Assembly: GCF_016773205.1 (NCBI RefSeq) | Contig: NZ_JAETWB010000001.1 | Coordinates: forward strand, 868,001 to 932,000 | Direction: 5' to 3' | Source: Belnapia arida | GTDB taxonomy: Bacteria; Pseudomonadota; Alphaproteobacteria; Acetobacterales; Acetobacteraceae | Length of the DNA stretch: 64,000 nucleotides | Shown: positions 22,196 to 30,924 of the stretch, in pieces | How the letters are laid out: each line of letters starts with the position of its first letter | Position numbering within the stretch: the stretch's first letter is position 1 | Notes under the pieces: generated by a model | What the model was told of the DNA's origin: nothing | Database searches by the model: none | Seen by the model: only the letters and a program-made list of their open reading frames with translations | Made by a program: the position numbers and the translations under genes

Positions 22196-25100
22196 CTATT
22201 CCGCCGGCTGCGGCTCGGCCTGGCGCAGCCGCACCAGCCGCACCGCCCGGTCCCGCAGCGTCTCCATCGCAAGGTAGATCACCGGCGTGGTGTAGAGGGT
22301 GATGACCTGGCTCAGCAGCAGCCCGCCGATGACCGAGACGCCGAGCGGCAGCCGCAGCTCGGAGCCGGTGCCGCTCTCCAGCACCAGCGGCAGGGCGCCG
22401 AGCAGCGCCGCCAACGTCGTCATCATGATTGGGCGGAAGCGCTTGATCGAGGCTTCGATGATCGCCTCGCGCGGCGACTTGCCGTGGTCGCGCTGCGCCT
22501 CGAGGGCGAAGTCGATCATCATGATGGCGTTCTTCTTGACGATGCCCATCAGCAGCACGATGCCGATCAGGCCGACCACGGAAAGGTCGAGCCCGCAGAG
22601 CCTGAGCGCCAGCAGCGCGCCGATGCCGGCCGAGGGCAGGGTGGAGAGGATGGTGATCGGGTGGATCACGCTCTCGTAGAGCACGCCGAGCACGATGTAG
22701 ATGACGACGATGGCGGCGAGGATCAGCCAGGGCTCGCCGGCCAGCGACCGCTGGAACTCCGCCGCATCGCCGGCGAAGCGGCCGACGATCGTATCCGGCA
22801 TGCCGATCTCGGCCTCCGCCGCGCGGATCGCCGCGATGGCCTCGCCGAGCGAGGCGCCGGGCGCGAGGTCGAAGCCGATGGTGACGGCGGGGAACTGCCC
22901 CTGCTTCGTCACCGTCAGCGGCCCGGCCGCGCGGCCGATCTGCGCCAGCTCCGAGAGCGGCACCTGCACCGTGCCGGTCGTGGTTGCGGGCGTGCCCTGC
23001 ACCGTGGTCTGCTGCCCGGCCGTCGCCGGCACGCGCAGCAGGCCGATCTTCTCCGGGTCGTCGCGGATGGCGGGGTCTGCCTCCAGCACCACGCGGTACT
23101 GGTTGTTCTGCGCATAGATCGTGCTGATCTGGCGCTGGCCGAAGGCGTCGTAAAGCACGTCGTCCACCGCCTGCATGGTGACGCCGAGCCGCCCCGCCTT
23201 GTCGCGATCCACATCGACGGTGACGCGCACGCCGCCGTCGCGCTGGTCGGAGGCGATGCCGCGCAGGAGCGGCAGGCTGGCGAGCTTCCGCTCGAGCACG
23301 GGCGCCCAGCGGCCGAGCTCCGCCGCATCCGGATCCATCAAGGTGTACTGGAAGGCGGTGCTGCCCGGCCTCGAGCCGATCTGGATGTCCTGCACCGCCT
23401 GGAGATGCACCACCACCTGCGGCAGTGCGTCGAGCCGCGGCTGCAGTCGGGCGATGATCGCCTTGGCGTCGGCCTCGCGCTCCTCCCGCGGCCGCAGCAC
23501 GATGCTGATCCGCCCGGTATTCTGCGCCGCATTGACGATGCCGGCGCCGACCACGGAGGCGACGCCCGTCACGTCCGGGTCCTCCCGGATCAGCGCCGCC
23601 ACCTCCTGCTGGAGCGCGGACATGCGGCTGAAGGAGATATCGTCCGGCGCCTCCACACTGGCGACCAGCAGCCCGGTATCCTGCTGCGGCAGGAAGCCCT
23701 TCGGCATTTCCACATAGAGCCATACGGTGCCGGCGACGGTCAGCGTCGCCACCAGCAGCATCAGCCCCTCATGCCGCAGCGCCCGGTGCAGGCTGCGGCC
23801 ATAGGCGTCGCGGCAGGCGTCCAGCACGCGCTCGGTGGCGCGGGAGAGGCGGCCCGGCTGCGCCTCCGCATGCGGCTTCAGCAGCCAGCCGCACATCATC
23901 GGCGTCAGGGTCAGCGAGACCACCATCGAGACCAGCACGGCGATGGTGAGCGTCAGCGCGAATTCCTGGAACAGGCGGCCGACCACCCCCGGCATGAAGA
24001 GCAGCGGGATGAAAACGGCGATCAGCGAGACGGTGAGCGAGACGACGGTGAAGCCGATCTGCCGCGCCCCCTCATAGGCCGCCTCAAGCGGCTTCATCCC
24101 TTCCTCGATCAGGCGGACGATGTTCTCGATCATCACGATGGCGTCGTCGACGACGAAGCCCGTGGCGATGGTCAGTGCCATCAGCGAAAGGTTGTCGAGC
24201 GAGAAGCCGCAGAGCGCCATCACCCCGAAGGTGCCGATGATGGAGAGCGGCAGGGCGACACCCGGGATGAAGGTGGCGCGCAGGCTGCGCAGGAAGACGA
24301 AGATCACCGCGACGACCAGCACCACGGCCAGCGCCAGGGTGAACTGCACGTCGTGCACCGAGGCCTTGATCGTCCCCGTCCGGTCGGCGACGACCGCCAG
24401 CCGCGCCCCCTGCGGCAGCGCCCGCTCCAGCATCGGCAGCTGCTCGCGGATGTCGGCCACCGTCTGGACGATATTGGCCCCCGGCTGGCGCTGCACATCG
24501 ATCAGCACGGCGGGGCCCCCGTCATACCAGGCGCCGGTCAGCGTGTTCTCGAGGTCCTGGACCGCGGTGCCGACATCCCTGAGGCGGACGGGTGCGCCGT
24601 TGCGCCAAGCGATGATGAGGTTGGCGAAGGCCTCCGGCCGGTCGATCTGGTCATTGGCCATGACCGTGCTCGCCTGGCGCGGCCCGTCGACACTGCCCTT
24701 CGGCGTGTTGACGTTGCCCGCCGCCACCGCCGTCCGCACATCCTCCAGCGAGAGCCCGTAGGCCGCCAGCCGCACCGGGTCGGCCTGGATGCGCACGGCC
24801 GGGCGCATGTTGCCCTGCACCAACACGCGGCCGACGCCGCTCACCTGGCTCAACCGCTGGCCGAGCAGCGTATCCGCCGCGTCGGAGAGCCGTTGCAGCG
24901 GCAGCGTGTCCGAGGTGAGGGCGAGGGTGATGATCGGCGGGTCGGCTGGGTTCACCTTCGCATAGGTCGGCGGGTATGGCAGGTTGGCAGGCAGCGTTCC
25001 CCTGGCGGAGTTGATCGCCGCCTGCACGTCCTGCGCCGCATCGTCGATGTTGCGGCCGAGGGTGAACTGCATGGTGATGCGGCTCGTCCCCGGCCCGCTG

Positions 25101-25348
25101 GTCGAGACGATGTCGGTGAGGCCGGCAATCAGCGCCAGCTGCCGCTCGAGCGATGCGGTGACCAGCAGCGCGACCGTCTCCGGCGAGGCGCCGGGCAGGC
25201 TCGTCGTCACCTCGATGGTCGGGAAGTCGACCTCGGGCAGCGCCGAGACCGGCAGCCGCAGATAGCCGAAGCCGCCGCAGAGCAGCACCGCGATCGCCAG
25301 CAGCACGGTGGCGATCGGCCGGGCGATGAAGGGGGCGGAGATGTTCAC
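22196..25348 (-). CDS. mdtB: RND multidrug efflux transporter subunit, MdtB-like
   Basis: RND transporter of 1050 residues with a GTG start 3 nt after the adaptor stop codon. It begins NISAPFIARPIATVLLAIAV, has the DD proton-relay motif in [17 protein letters not shown], and ends with the typical VITLYTTPVIYLAMETL. A Thr/Gln-rich insertion near residue 785 (GQQTTVQGTPATTTG) in the second periplasmic loop is unusual for the family. Together with the next gene it should form a mixed trimer spanning the inner membrane, coupled through the adaptor to the outer-membrane factor encoded upstream. Confidence 0.93.
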   Translation of the reverse strand: MNISAPFIARPIATVLLAIAVLLCGGFGYLRLPVSALPEVDFPTIEVTTSLPGASPETVALLVTASLERQLALIAGLTDIVSTSGPGTSRITMQFTLGRNIDDAAQDVQAAINSARGTLPANLPYPPTYAKVNPADPPIITLALTSDTLPLQRLSDAADTLLGQRLSQVSGVGRVLVQGNMRPAVRIQADPVRLAAYGLSLEDVRTAVAAGNVNTPKGSVDGPRQASTVMANDQIDRPEAFANLIIAWRNGAPVRLRDVGTAVQDLENTLTGAWYDGGPAVLIDVQRQPGANIVQTVADIREQLPMLERALPQGARLAVVADRTGTIKASVHDVQFTLALAVVLVVAVIFVFLRSLRATFIPGVALPLSIIGTFGVMALCGFSLDNLSLMALTIATGFVVDDAIVMIENIVRLIEEGMKPLEAAYEGARQIGFTVVSLTVSLIAVFIPLLFMPGVVGRLFQEFALTLTIAVLVSMVVSLTLTPMMCGWLLKPHAEAQPGRLSRATERVLDACRDAYGRSLHRALRHEGLMLLVATLTVAGTVWLYVEMPKGFLPQQDTGLLVASVEAPDDISFSRMSALQQEVAALIREDPDVTGVASVVGAGIVNAAQNTGRISIVLRPREEREADAKAIIARLQPRLDALPQVVVHLQAVQDIQIGSRPGSTAFQYTLMDPDAAELGRWAPVLERKLASLPLLRGIASDQRDGGVRVTVDVDRDKAGRLGVTMQAVDDVLYDAFGQRQISTIYAQNNQYRVVLEADPAIRDDPEKIGLLRVPATAGQQTTVQGTPATTTGTVQVPLSELAQIGRAAGPLTVTKQGQFPAVTIGFDLAPGASLGEAIAAIRAAEAEIGMPDTIVGRFAGDAAEFQRSLAGEPWLILAAIVVIYIVLGVLYESVIHPITILSTLPSAGIGALLALRLCGLDLSVVGLIGIVLLMGIVKKNAIMMIDFALEAQRDHGKSPREAIIEASIKRFRPIMMTTLAALLGALPLVLESGTGSELRLPLGVSVIGGLLLSQVITLYTTPVIYLAMETLRDRAVRLVRLRQAEPQPAE

Positions 25349-25351
25349 CGC

Positions 25352-26629
25352 TCAGCGGCTCGCATCGGCCGCCTGCCGGGAGCGGAGGCGCCGCTGGCCT
25401 GGCGCGGGCGTATTCTCCGGCGTGGCATCGTCGGTGGCGACCACATTCACGCCGGGGCTCAGCCGCAGCGCGCCCGAGGTGACGACCTTCTCGCCGACCT
25501 CCACGCCGCGTCGCACCACCGCCTCGGTCGGCGTCAGCACGCCGAGCTGGAGGCTGCGCTGCTCCACCGTCTGGTCGCCCTTCAGTACATAGGCGAAGGC
25601 GCCGTCCGGCCCGCGTTGCACCGCGACCAGAGGCACCGTCACCGCATCCGGCACGGTGTCGATCCGCAGCCGGACGTTGACGAAGGCGCCGGGCCAGAGG
25701 CGTGTGTCCTCGTTGGCGAAGACCGCCTTCAGCTTGATGGTGCCGGTCGAGGCATCGACCGCGCTGTCGAGCGTCCGCAACTCGCCCATGATCGGCCCGC
25801 GCGCTCCGGGCGATGCCGGCGAGCCCTGGGTCTGCGGCGTGCCCCCGCTTGCCGAGCGCAATGCCTGCACCGGTACCGCCCCGCGCTCCAGGGCTTCCAG
25901 CACCCGCCCCAGCTCCTGCTGCGGCAGGGTGAAGGTCACGGCGATCGGCTGGAGCTGCGAGACGGTGACGATGCCCGTCGCATCGCCCGAGCGCACGAGG
26001 TTGCCCTGATCGACCAGGCGCAGGCCGACCCGGCCGTTGATCGGCGAGCGGATGGTGGTGAAGGAGAGCTGCGTCCGCGCGCTGTCGATCGCCGCTTGGT
26101 CGGCGGCGACCTGCGCCTCGTACTGTGCGACGGTGGAGCGCTGGGTGTCCTGCTGCTGGCGGGAGACGCCCTCGTTCCGCGCCAGCGTCGTGTAGCGTTG
26201 CAGGTCGAGCCGGGCGTTGGCCAGCAGCGCCTCGTCCTGTGCCTTCTTGGCCAAGGCCTGATCGAGCGCCGCCTGGTAGCTGCGCGGGTCGATCCGCGCC
26301 AGCAGGTCGCCCTGCTTCACCATCTGACCTTCCTGGAAGGCGATCTCGACGAGCTGGCCGTCCACCTGTGCCCGGACGGTGATGGTGTTGTAGGCCTGCA
26401 CCGTGCCGATGGCGTCGAGCATGATCGGCACGTCCTGCCGCTGCGCCGCGGCCACCATCACTGGGACGCCGGGCCCGCCGCCCCGCGGGCCGCCGGCCCG
26501 GCCTGGGCCGCCGGGCCGCGGCCCGGCCTGCGCCTCGGGCGCCGGCCGCTGCTGCCAGTAATACCAGGCACCCGCACCGGCACCGCCGATCAGCCCGAGG
26601 GTCAGCAGGAGGATTGCGAAGCGGCGCAT
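25352..26629 (-). CDS. mdtA: RND efflux membrane-fusion (adaptor) protein, MdtA-like
   Basis: Periplasmic adaptor of 425 residues that bridges the RND pump and the outer-membrane factor. An N-terminal signal anchor (LLLTLGLIGGAGAGAWYYW) precedes a Pro/Gly-rich stretch, then the barrel-sandwich hybrid domain (VQAYNTITVRAQVDGQLVEI ... GQMVKQGDLLARIDP), a helical hairpin, and beta-barrel and membrane-proximal domains. The start ATG at 26629 is clear. It is 90 nt downstream of the outer-membrane factor gene and directly upstream of both RND genes. Confidence 0.94.
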   Translation of the reverse strand: MRRFAILLLTLGLIGGAGAGAWYYWQQRPAPEAQAGPRPGGPGRAGGPRGGGPGVPVMVAAAQRQDVPIMLDAIGTVQAYNTITVRAQVDGQLVEIAFQEGQMVKQGDLLARIDPRSYQAALDQALAKKAQDEALLANARLDLQRYTTLARNEGVSRQQQDTQRSTVAQYEAQVAADQAAIDSARTQLSFTTIRSPINGRVGLRLVDQGNLVRSGDATGIVTVSQLQPIAVTFTLPQQELGRVLEALERGAVPVQALRSASGGTPQTQGSPASPGARGPIMGELRTLDSAVDASTGTIKLKAVFANEDTRLWPGAFVNVRLRIDTVPDAVTVPLVAVQRGPDGAFAYVLKGDQTVEQRSLQLGVLTPTEAVVRRGVEVGEKVVTSGALRLSPGVNVVATDDATPENTPAPGQRRLRSRQAADASR

Positions 26630-26719
26630 GGGATGTGTCGGAAACCTCGGTCCAGGATAGCGATGATACGGTGGCGGCGGCGCATCCCCATGAGGGGGTT
26701 CAGGTGACGAACTGCAACC

Positions 26720-28159
26720 TCAAATGCCGTTCCACCCCCCGCCGAGCGCCCGGAACAGCCCGACCGCGGCTTGCAACCGCGTGAGGCGGGCATCGGCGAG
26801 GGTGGTGCGGGCCGAGAACAGCGTCTGCTGCGTGTTCAGCACGGTGATGAGGTCGATGGTCCCGGCCTGGAGCTGCGCCTCGGCGATCGCATAGGCGCGC
26901 TCGGCCATCCGCACCGCATTGGCCTGCAGGGCTTCCTGCTCCGTCGTCTGGCGCAGCGCAACCAGCGCGTTCTCGGCATCGACCAGGGCGGCAAGGATGG
27001 TGCCGCGATAGGTCGCCAGCAGCTCCTGCGCCCGGCCCTCGTTCAGCTCCACCTGCCCACGCAGCGCCCCGCCACGGAAGATGGGCTGGGCCAGCCCCGC
27101 CGCGAGGCTGAAGACGACCGAGCCGGGCCGCAGCAGGTTCTCGAGCGCCAGGCTGGTGAAGCCGCCCGATCCTGTCAGCGTGATGGAGGGCAGCAGCTGC
27201 GCCCGCGCGACGACGATATTGGCATTGGCCGCTGCCAGCGTCGCCTCGGCGGTCAGCACGTCGGGCCGCCGCGCCAGCACCTCGGCCGGCAGGCCCGGCG
27301 TCACCGCCGGCACCGCGAGCCGGTTGAAGGTGCCACCCTCCACCCGCAGCGTCTCCGGCGGCCGGGCGACGAGGGTGCCGAGCGAATTGCGGTTCTGCTC
27401 CAGCGACTGCACCAGCGGCGGGATCTGCGCCTGCTGCTGCGCCACCACCGTCTCCTGCTGGGCAAGGTCGAGCCCCGTCGCCGTGCCGACCGCGACCCGC
27501 TGGCGGATCACCCGCACCACGCGGAGCGCGATGTCGAGGTTCTGCCGCTGGATCGCCAGCGTCTCCTGCGCGGCCAGCATGGCAAAATAGGTGTTCGCCA
27601 CCGAGGCCTGGGTGGTGATCGTCACCGTTCCCGCATCGAAGCGGGTGGCCGAGGCGGATTGCTGCGCCGCCTCAACCTGGCCGCGGTTCTTGCCCCAGAA
27701 ATCGATCTCGTAGCTGGCCGCGAGGCTGAGCTGGTTGTTGGAGCTGACCCGCACGCGGCTGCCTCCGCCGCCGAAGCCGGCGATGGAAGCCGATGAGGCG
27801 GTGCCGCTCTGCGAGCGGTTCGCCCGCGTCGTGAGATCGACCGTCGGCAGCAAGGTCGCCCCGGCGATGCGGATCTGCGCATCGGCCTGACGGATGCGGG
27901 CGATGGCGGCCGCGATGTCGTTGTTCGCCGCCATCGCTTCCGTCATCAACGCATCCAACTCGGGCGAGCCGAAGCCGCGCCACCAATACGGGTCCGGCCA
28001 CTGCACCGGCTGCGCCGCATCCGCCGCCGCCATCCGGGCGGGGAGGGGAATGCCGGAGGAGGTGCCGGGCGCCGTCAGCCAGTCGCCGAGCGCGGAGCAG
28101 CCGCCGAGCAGCAGCGCCGCGGCGGCCGGCGCCGCGCGACGGAGGAAGGGCAGGGCCAT
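26720..28159 (-). CDS. NodT/OprM-family outer-membrane efflux lipoprotein
   Basis: TolC-like channel of 479 residues forming the outer-membrane exit duct of the tripartite pump. The N-terminus has a lipobox LLLGGC, so Cys21 would be lipidated. Two OEP repeats follow; ADAQIRIAGATLLPTVDLT and VARAQLLPSITLTGSGGF are the matching repeat segments. The segment ANTYFAMLAAQETLAIQRQNL is also typical. The start lies 2 nt after the stop of the Spy/CnrX-like gene. The outer-membrane factor being first in the structural set, ahead of the adaptor, is less common than the reverse order. Confidence 0.94.
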   Translation of the reverse strand: MALPFLRRAAPAAAALLLGGCSALGDWLTAPGTSSGIPLPARMAAADAAQPVQWPDPYWWRGFGSPELDALMTEAMAANNDIAAAIARIRQADAQIRIAGATLLPTVDLTTRANRSQSGTASSASIAGFGGGGSRVRVSSNNQLSLAASYEIDFWGKNRGQVEAAQQSASATRFDAGTVTITTQASVANTYFAMLAAQETLAIQRQNLDIALRVVRVIRQRVAVGTATGLDLAQQETVVAQQQAQIPPLVQSLEQNRNSLGTLVARPPETLRVEGGTFNRLAVPAVTPGLPAEVLARRPDVLTAEATLAAANANIVVARAQLLPSITLTGSGGFTSLALENLLRPGSVVFSLAAGLAQPIFRGGALRGQVELNEGRAQELLATYRGTILAALVDAENALVALRQTTEQEALQANAVRMAERAYAIAEAQLQAGTIDLITVLNTQQTLFSARTTLADARLTRLQAAVGLFRALGGGWNGI

Positions 28160-28161
28160 GC

Positions 28162-28599
28162 TCAGCCGCCCGGCCGGCGCGCGGCGGCGATCTGGGCACG
28201 GCCCTCGGGCGAGACGGCGGCCAGCGCTTCGGCCAGGGTCTCGCCGAAGTCGCGGTTGAATGCGACCATCCGCTCCGCCCAGACGGCGAGCGCATCGCGC
28301 AGCGCGCTGGGATCATAGGGGTCCCGCCGCATCACCGCATCCACCTCGGCGCTGGCGGCGCGCATGGCGGCGAGGCTGGCCGAATAGCGCCCGCGCTCGG
28401 CCGCCAGCACCGCCTGGAAGCGCGGCCGGTCCGGCGCCGGCAGGGCGGCCTCGATCCGCGCCACCATGCGGTCGAAGCCGCGCCCGCCCCTGGGCGGCGG
28501 CGTTGGCCGCCACCAGAGCAGCCCGGCGAAGACAAGGTTCAGCACCAGCGAGGCACCGCAGAGCGCGGTGATGAGGGTCCTGCCGGAAGGTCGGCGCAT
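28162..28599 (-). CDS. small periplasmic sensor-like protein (Spy/CnrX type)
   Basis: A 145-residue protein with one N-terminal membrane anchor (TLITALCGASLVLNLVFAGLLW) and a helical periplasmic part (FDRMVARIEAALPAPDRPRF, SASLAAMRAASAEVDAVMRR). The layout and operon position resemble the periplasmic sensors of ECF systems such as CnrX. CnrX senses Ni/Co through histidines, but the periplasmic part here contains no histidine, so classical metal binding of that kind is unlikely. A Spy-like chaperone or envelope-stress role is possible. Its ATG overlaps the anti-sigma stop by 1 nt. Confidence 0.75.
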   Translation of the reverse strand: MRRPSGRTLITALCGASLVLNLVFAGLLWWRPTPPPRGGRGFDRMVARIEAALPAPDRPRFQAVLAAERGRYSASLAAMRAASAEVDAVMRRDPYDPSALRDALAVWAERMVAFNRDFGETLAEALAAVSPEGRAQIAAARRPGG

Positions 28600-29024
28600 C
28601 AAAAGGCATCTCCCGCGAGGGGCAAGGTCTGCAAGGGGCCGAATGGGTCCTCCGGCGCGGCGCGCGGCGGCGAGAGGCCCAGCCAGAGAGCGCAGCAGGC
28701 CATGGCGGCCAGCGCTCCCCAACCCGCCGGCAACGCCGGGCGGAGCAGTGCCAGCAACCGGGGCAGGGGCCCCGGCCGGTCGGGCATCGGCGCGCGGACG
28801 ATCCGCCGGGCGATGCCGTCCTGCAGCCGTGCGACGGAGGCCGGGTCGGGTCGCGCCAGGTCGCGCCGCAGGCGCGCATCGAGGGCGAGCGCCGCCTCCA
28901 GCCGCGCGCGCGCCTCGGCGGAAGCGGCCAGCAGGCAGGTGGCGGCAGCCCGCTCGGACTCAGGCCAGCGGGCCAGGGCCGGGCCATGGCGATCGAGCAG
29001 CAGGGCGAATCGGGCGATGTTCAT
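28599..29024 (-). CDS. probable anti-sigma factor (single membrane span)
   Basis: A 141-residue protein whose start overlaps the end of the sigma factor gene by 4 nt (ATGA). The N-terminal half (MNIARFALLLDRHGPALARW ... ASAEARARLEAALALDARLR) is predicted helical and cytoplasmic, and there is one membrane segment (GWGALAAMACCALWLGLS) near residues 101-118, followed by a short periplasmic tail. This topology and position are typical of membrane anti-sigma factors that hold an ECF sigma factor inactive. It has no zinc-binding HxxxCxxC motif. No direct family identity could be read; the role is inferred from context. Confidence 0.75.
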   Translation of the reverse strand: MNIARFALLLDRHGPALARWPESERAAATCLLAASAEARARLEAALALDARLRRDLARPDPASVARLQDGIARRIVRAPMPDRPGPLPRLLALLRPALPAGWGALAAMACCALWLGLSPPRAAPEDPFGPLQTLPLAGDAF

Positions 29025-29572
29025 GAGCCCTCCAATCGGCTGCGCAGGAACTGCCGGGCCCGCCGCAGCAGCCCCTCCAGCGCGCGCTCCGAAACCTCCA
29101 GCGCGGCCGCCGCCTCGGCCCCGCTCAGCTCCTGCTCATAGGCCAGCGCGATGGCGGCGCGCTGGCGCGGCGGCAGCGCCCCGAGCGCCGCGGCCAGGGC
29201 CGCCCGCGCCTCGGTGGCGACGGCATCCGCCTCCGGCCCCGGCCCGGGGTCGGCCAGTTCCACCGCCGCCTCCAGCCCGGCCGAGGGCGCGCCGGCCCGG
29301 CGCCTCGTGCGGTCGATCGCCAGGTTCACGACGATCCGGTGCAGCCAAGTGGTGAAGCGCGCCCGGTCCGGGTCGAAACTGGCCGCCGCCTGCCAAGCGC
29401 GGAGGAAGGCCTCCTGCGCCACCTCCTCCGCTTCCGCCGCATCGCCGAGGATGCGCAGCGCGACGCGCAGCGCCCGCTCGCCATGCCGGCCGACCAGCAG
29501 GTTGAAGGCGGCCCGGTCGCCGCCGCCAGCCAGCGCCATGAGCGCCGCGTCGCTCGATGCCGGGTCGGTCAT
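29021..29572 (-). CDS. ECF-type RNA polymerase sigma factor
   Basis: Sigma-70 family factor of group IV, 183 residues from the ATG at 29572. Region 2 (about residues 20-90) includes FNLLVGRHGERALRVALRIL, EEVAQEAFLRAWQ and FTTWLHRIVVNLAIDRTRRR. Region 4 (about 125-180) contains LPPRQRAAIALAYEQELSGAEAAAAL and RALEGLLRRARQFLR. No good ribosome-binding site precedes this ATG, and in-frame ATGs at 29662 and 29656 are alternatives. It heads the anti-sigma, sensor and RND-pump operon, so it probably activates its own operon promoter. Confidence 0.9.
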   Translation of the reverse strand: MTDPASSDAALMALAGGGDRAAFNLLVGRHGERALRVALRILGDAAEAEEVAQEAFLRAWQAAASFDPDRARFTTWLHRIVVNLAIDRTRRRAGAPSAGLEAAVELADPGPGPEADAVATEARAALAAALGALPPRQRAAIALAYEQELSGAEAAAALEVSERALEGLLRRARQFLRSRLEGS

Positions 29573-29891
29573 CGGGCGCGGCGTGGGCGGCGCGTCGGGC
29601 GCGAGGCGTGGGAGGGCCCAGGGGAGGGCCCAATGAAAGGAAGGTGCGAGGAGCATGGGCATCGGGTCTCGGCGGGTGATACGGCCCGCTTGCGGCCAAC
29701 CCACGGTGCGAAACCCGTCCCCTCCGCATGGCACGTCATGGCGCCGGGGTTACCGCATCGGAATCCGTCCGAGCAAGCAACGCAATGTACCCGTTGCGAC
29801 GAACCCCGCGACAAAGGCGACGAAACGGGATCGGTCCGCGACCCGCTGCCGCCAGGATGCGCCGGTCATGAGGGACCGACGGGAGAGCAGG
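29573..29891. other. intergenic region upstream of the ECF operon
   Basis: About 320 bp between the sigma factor gene (leftward) and a possible small gene (rightward). It should hold the promoter of the efflux operon. I see no convincing conserved coding frame, RNA gene or strong hairpin here. GGAATCC at 29759-29765 on the plus strand has a weak resemblance to an ECF -35 element, but no matching -10 was identified with confidence. Confidence 0.4.
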
Positions 29892-30062
29892 ATGCAGCAG
29901 GCAGGGGGCGAGCGGCCCGGACTCTGGGCGACGATGCGGCAACGCTGGCTGGAGGAGGCGGCGCAGCCGCAGGAGGCCCATCTGCGTGAGGATGCCGGCC
30001 TGCCCGGTCCCGCCGCCGAGCCGCGCTACCTTCCGATCCTCGTGCAGGCCTGGCAGCGCTGA
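29892..30062 (+). CDS. possible small protein of unknown function
   Basis: A candidate 56-residue protein (MQQAGGERPGLWATMRQRWL ...), ending YLPILVQAWQR. GGGAG lies upstream of the ATG at a usable distance and the composition (Trp, acidic and basic balance) looks protein-like. A longer frame exists upstream, but it is arginine-rich and unlikely. It is divergent from the sigma factor operon and convergent with the YdcF-like gene. No family was recognised. Confidence 0.4.
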   Translation: MQQAGGERPGLWATMRQRWLEEAAQPQEAHLREDAGLPGPAAEPRYLPILVQAWQR

Positions 30063-30120
30063 GGCCTCTCCGCCGGAGGTTGGAAGCGCCGGAGGCCTAG
30101 ATCACGCGACCGAGCTGCCC

Positions 30121-30921
30121 TCACGGCGCCGGGAAGACCGCGTCCGTCCGTCCCATAAGGTGGTAGGCGACGAGCCCCACCCATTCGCGGACGCTCCATT
30201 CGAACTCGCGCAGGCGGTCGGGGAAGGAGGCATCGGTCTGGGCGGCGAGCGTCGCCCCGGTGCGGTAGTTGACGGGCCAGGGGATGATCCCGGTCCAGCC
30301 CGCGCGGCGGAAGACACCCATCGCCCGCGGCATGTGGCTCGCCGAGGTGATCAGCAGCCAGGTCTCGCCCGGCTTCGGCTGCAGGAGCTTCAGGGTGAGC
30401 GTCGCATTCTCCCAGGTGTTGCGCGCCTCCCGCTCCAGCACCACCCGGTCCTCGGGTACGCCGAGGTCGTGCCACAGGGCGCCGGCCACATCCGCCTCCG
30501 TCACGCCGCCATGCACCAGCGAGCCCTGGCCCCCGGTGAAGACCAGCCGTGCCTCCGGGTGCCGACGCAGCAGGGCGACGGGCTCCGTCATCCGCTCCGC
30601 CGCGCCGTTCAGCGCCGGGATGCCGCGCGCCTCCGTCAGGTTCTGCTCCACCGCGCCGCCGAGCACGACGATGCCGTCGATATGCGCCGGTTCCTGCGCT
30701 GGGCGGGCGAAGCGGTCCTCGAGCGGCGCCTGCACCCATTGGTGCAGCGGCAGTGCCATCAGCGCGACGAAGAAGCCGAGGCCCGCGAGCGCCGGCCAGC
30801 GGCCCAAACGCCGGCCGCGCCAGAGCAAGGCGAGGCCGATGGCGATGAGCAGCACGGCGGCATTGCCGGGCCGGGCCGGGAACCACAGGACCTTCGACAG
30901 GATGTAGGTCAGATCCTCCAT
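30121..30921 (-). CDS. YdcF/ElyC-like DUF218 envelope protein
   Basis: DUF218 protein of 266 residues. Two N-terminal membrane segments (AVLLIAIGLALLW; LAGLGFFVALMALPLH) precede the DUF218 fold with DGIVVLGGAVEQ, RLVFTGGQGSLVHGG, VLEREARNTWENA and WLLITSASHMPRAMGVFRR. ElyC, SanA and YdcF relatives act in envelope polysaccharide or peptidoglycan metabolism. It starts 3 nt after the last glycosyltransferase gene of the exopolysaccharide operon, so it is probably co-transcribed and may act on lipid-linked glycan or carrier recycling. That role is inference. Confidence 0.88.
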   Translation of the reverse strand: MEDLTYILSKVLWFPARPGNAAVLLIAIGLALLWRGRRLGRWPALAGLGFFVALMALPLHQWVQAPLEDRFARPAQEPAHIDGIVVLGGAVEQNLTEARGIPALNGAAERMTEPVALLRRHPEARLVFTGGQGSLVHGGVTEADVAGALWHDLGVPEDRVVLEREARNTWENATLTLKLLQPKPGETWLLITSASHMPRAMGVFRRAGWTGIIPWPVNYRTGATLAAQTDASFPDRLREFEWSVREWVGLVAYHLMGRTDAVFPAP

Positions 30922-30924
30922 CGC

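Noticed and set aside
19098..23723. 1541-codon leftward frame suggesting one giant RND protein
   Set aside because: The first part is the wrong frame of the upstream RND gene. The GTG at 22193 with family N-terminus gives the real start of the second RND gene.
22484..26707. Very long rightward frame (about 1400 codons) opposite the RND genes
   Set aside because: Composition is His/Arg/Asp-rich in a pattern typical of a reversed membrane-protein frame, and it covers three well-supported genes.
28162..28599. Nickel/cobalt sensor CnrX orthologue
   Set aside because: The periplasmic part has no histidine, so the CnrX metal ligands are missing; only the general layout is kept.
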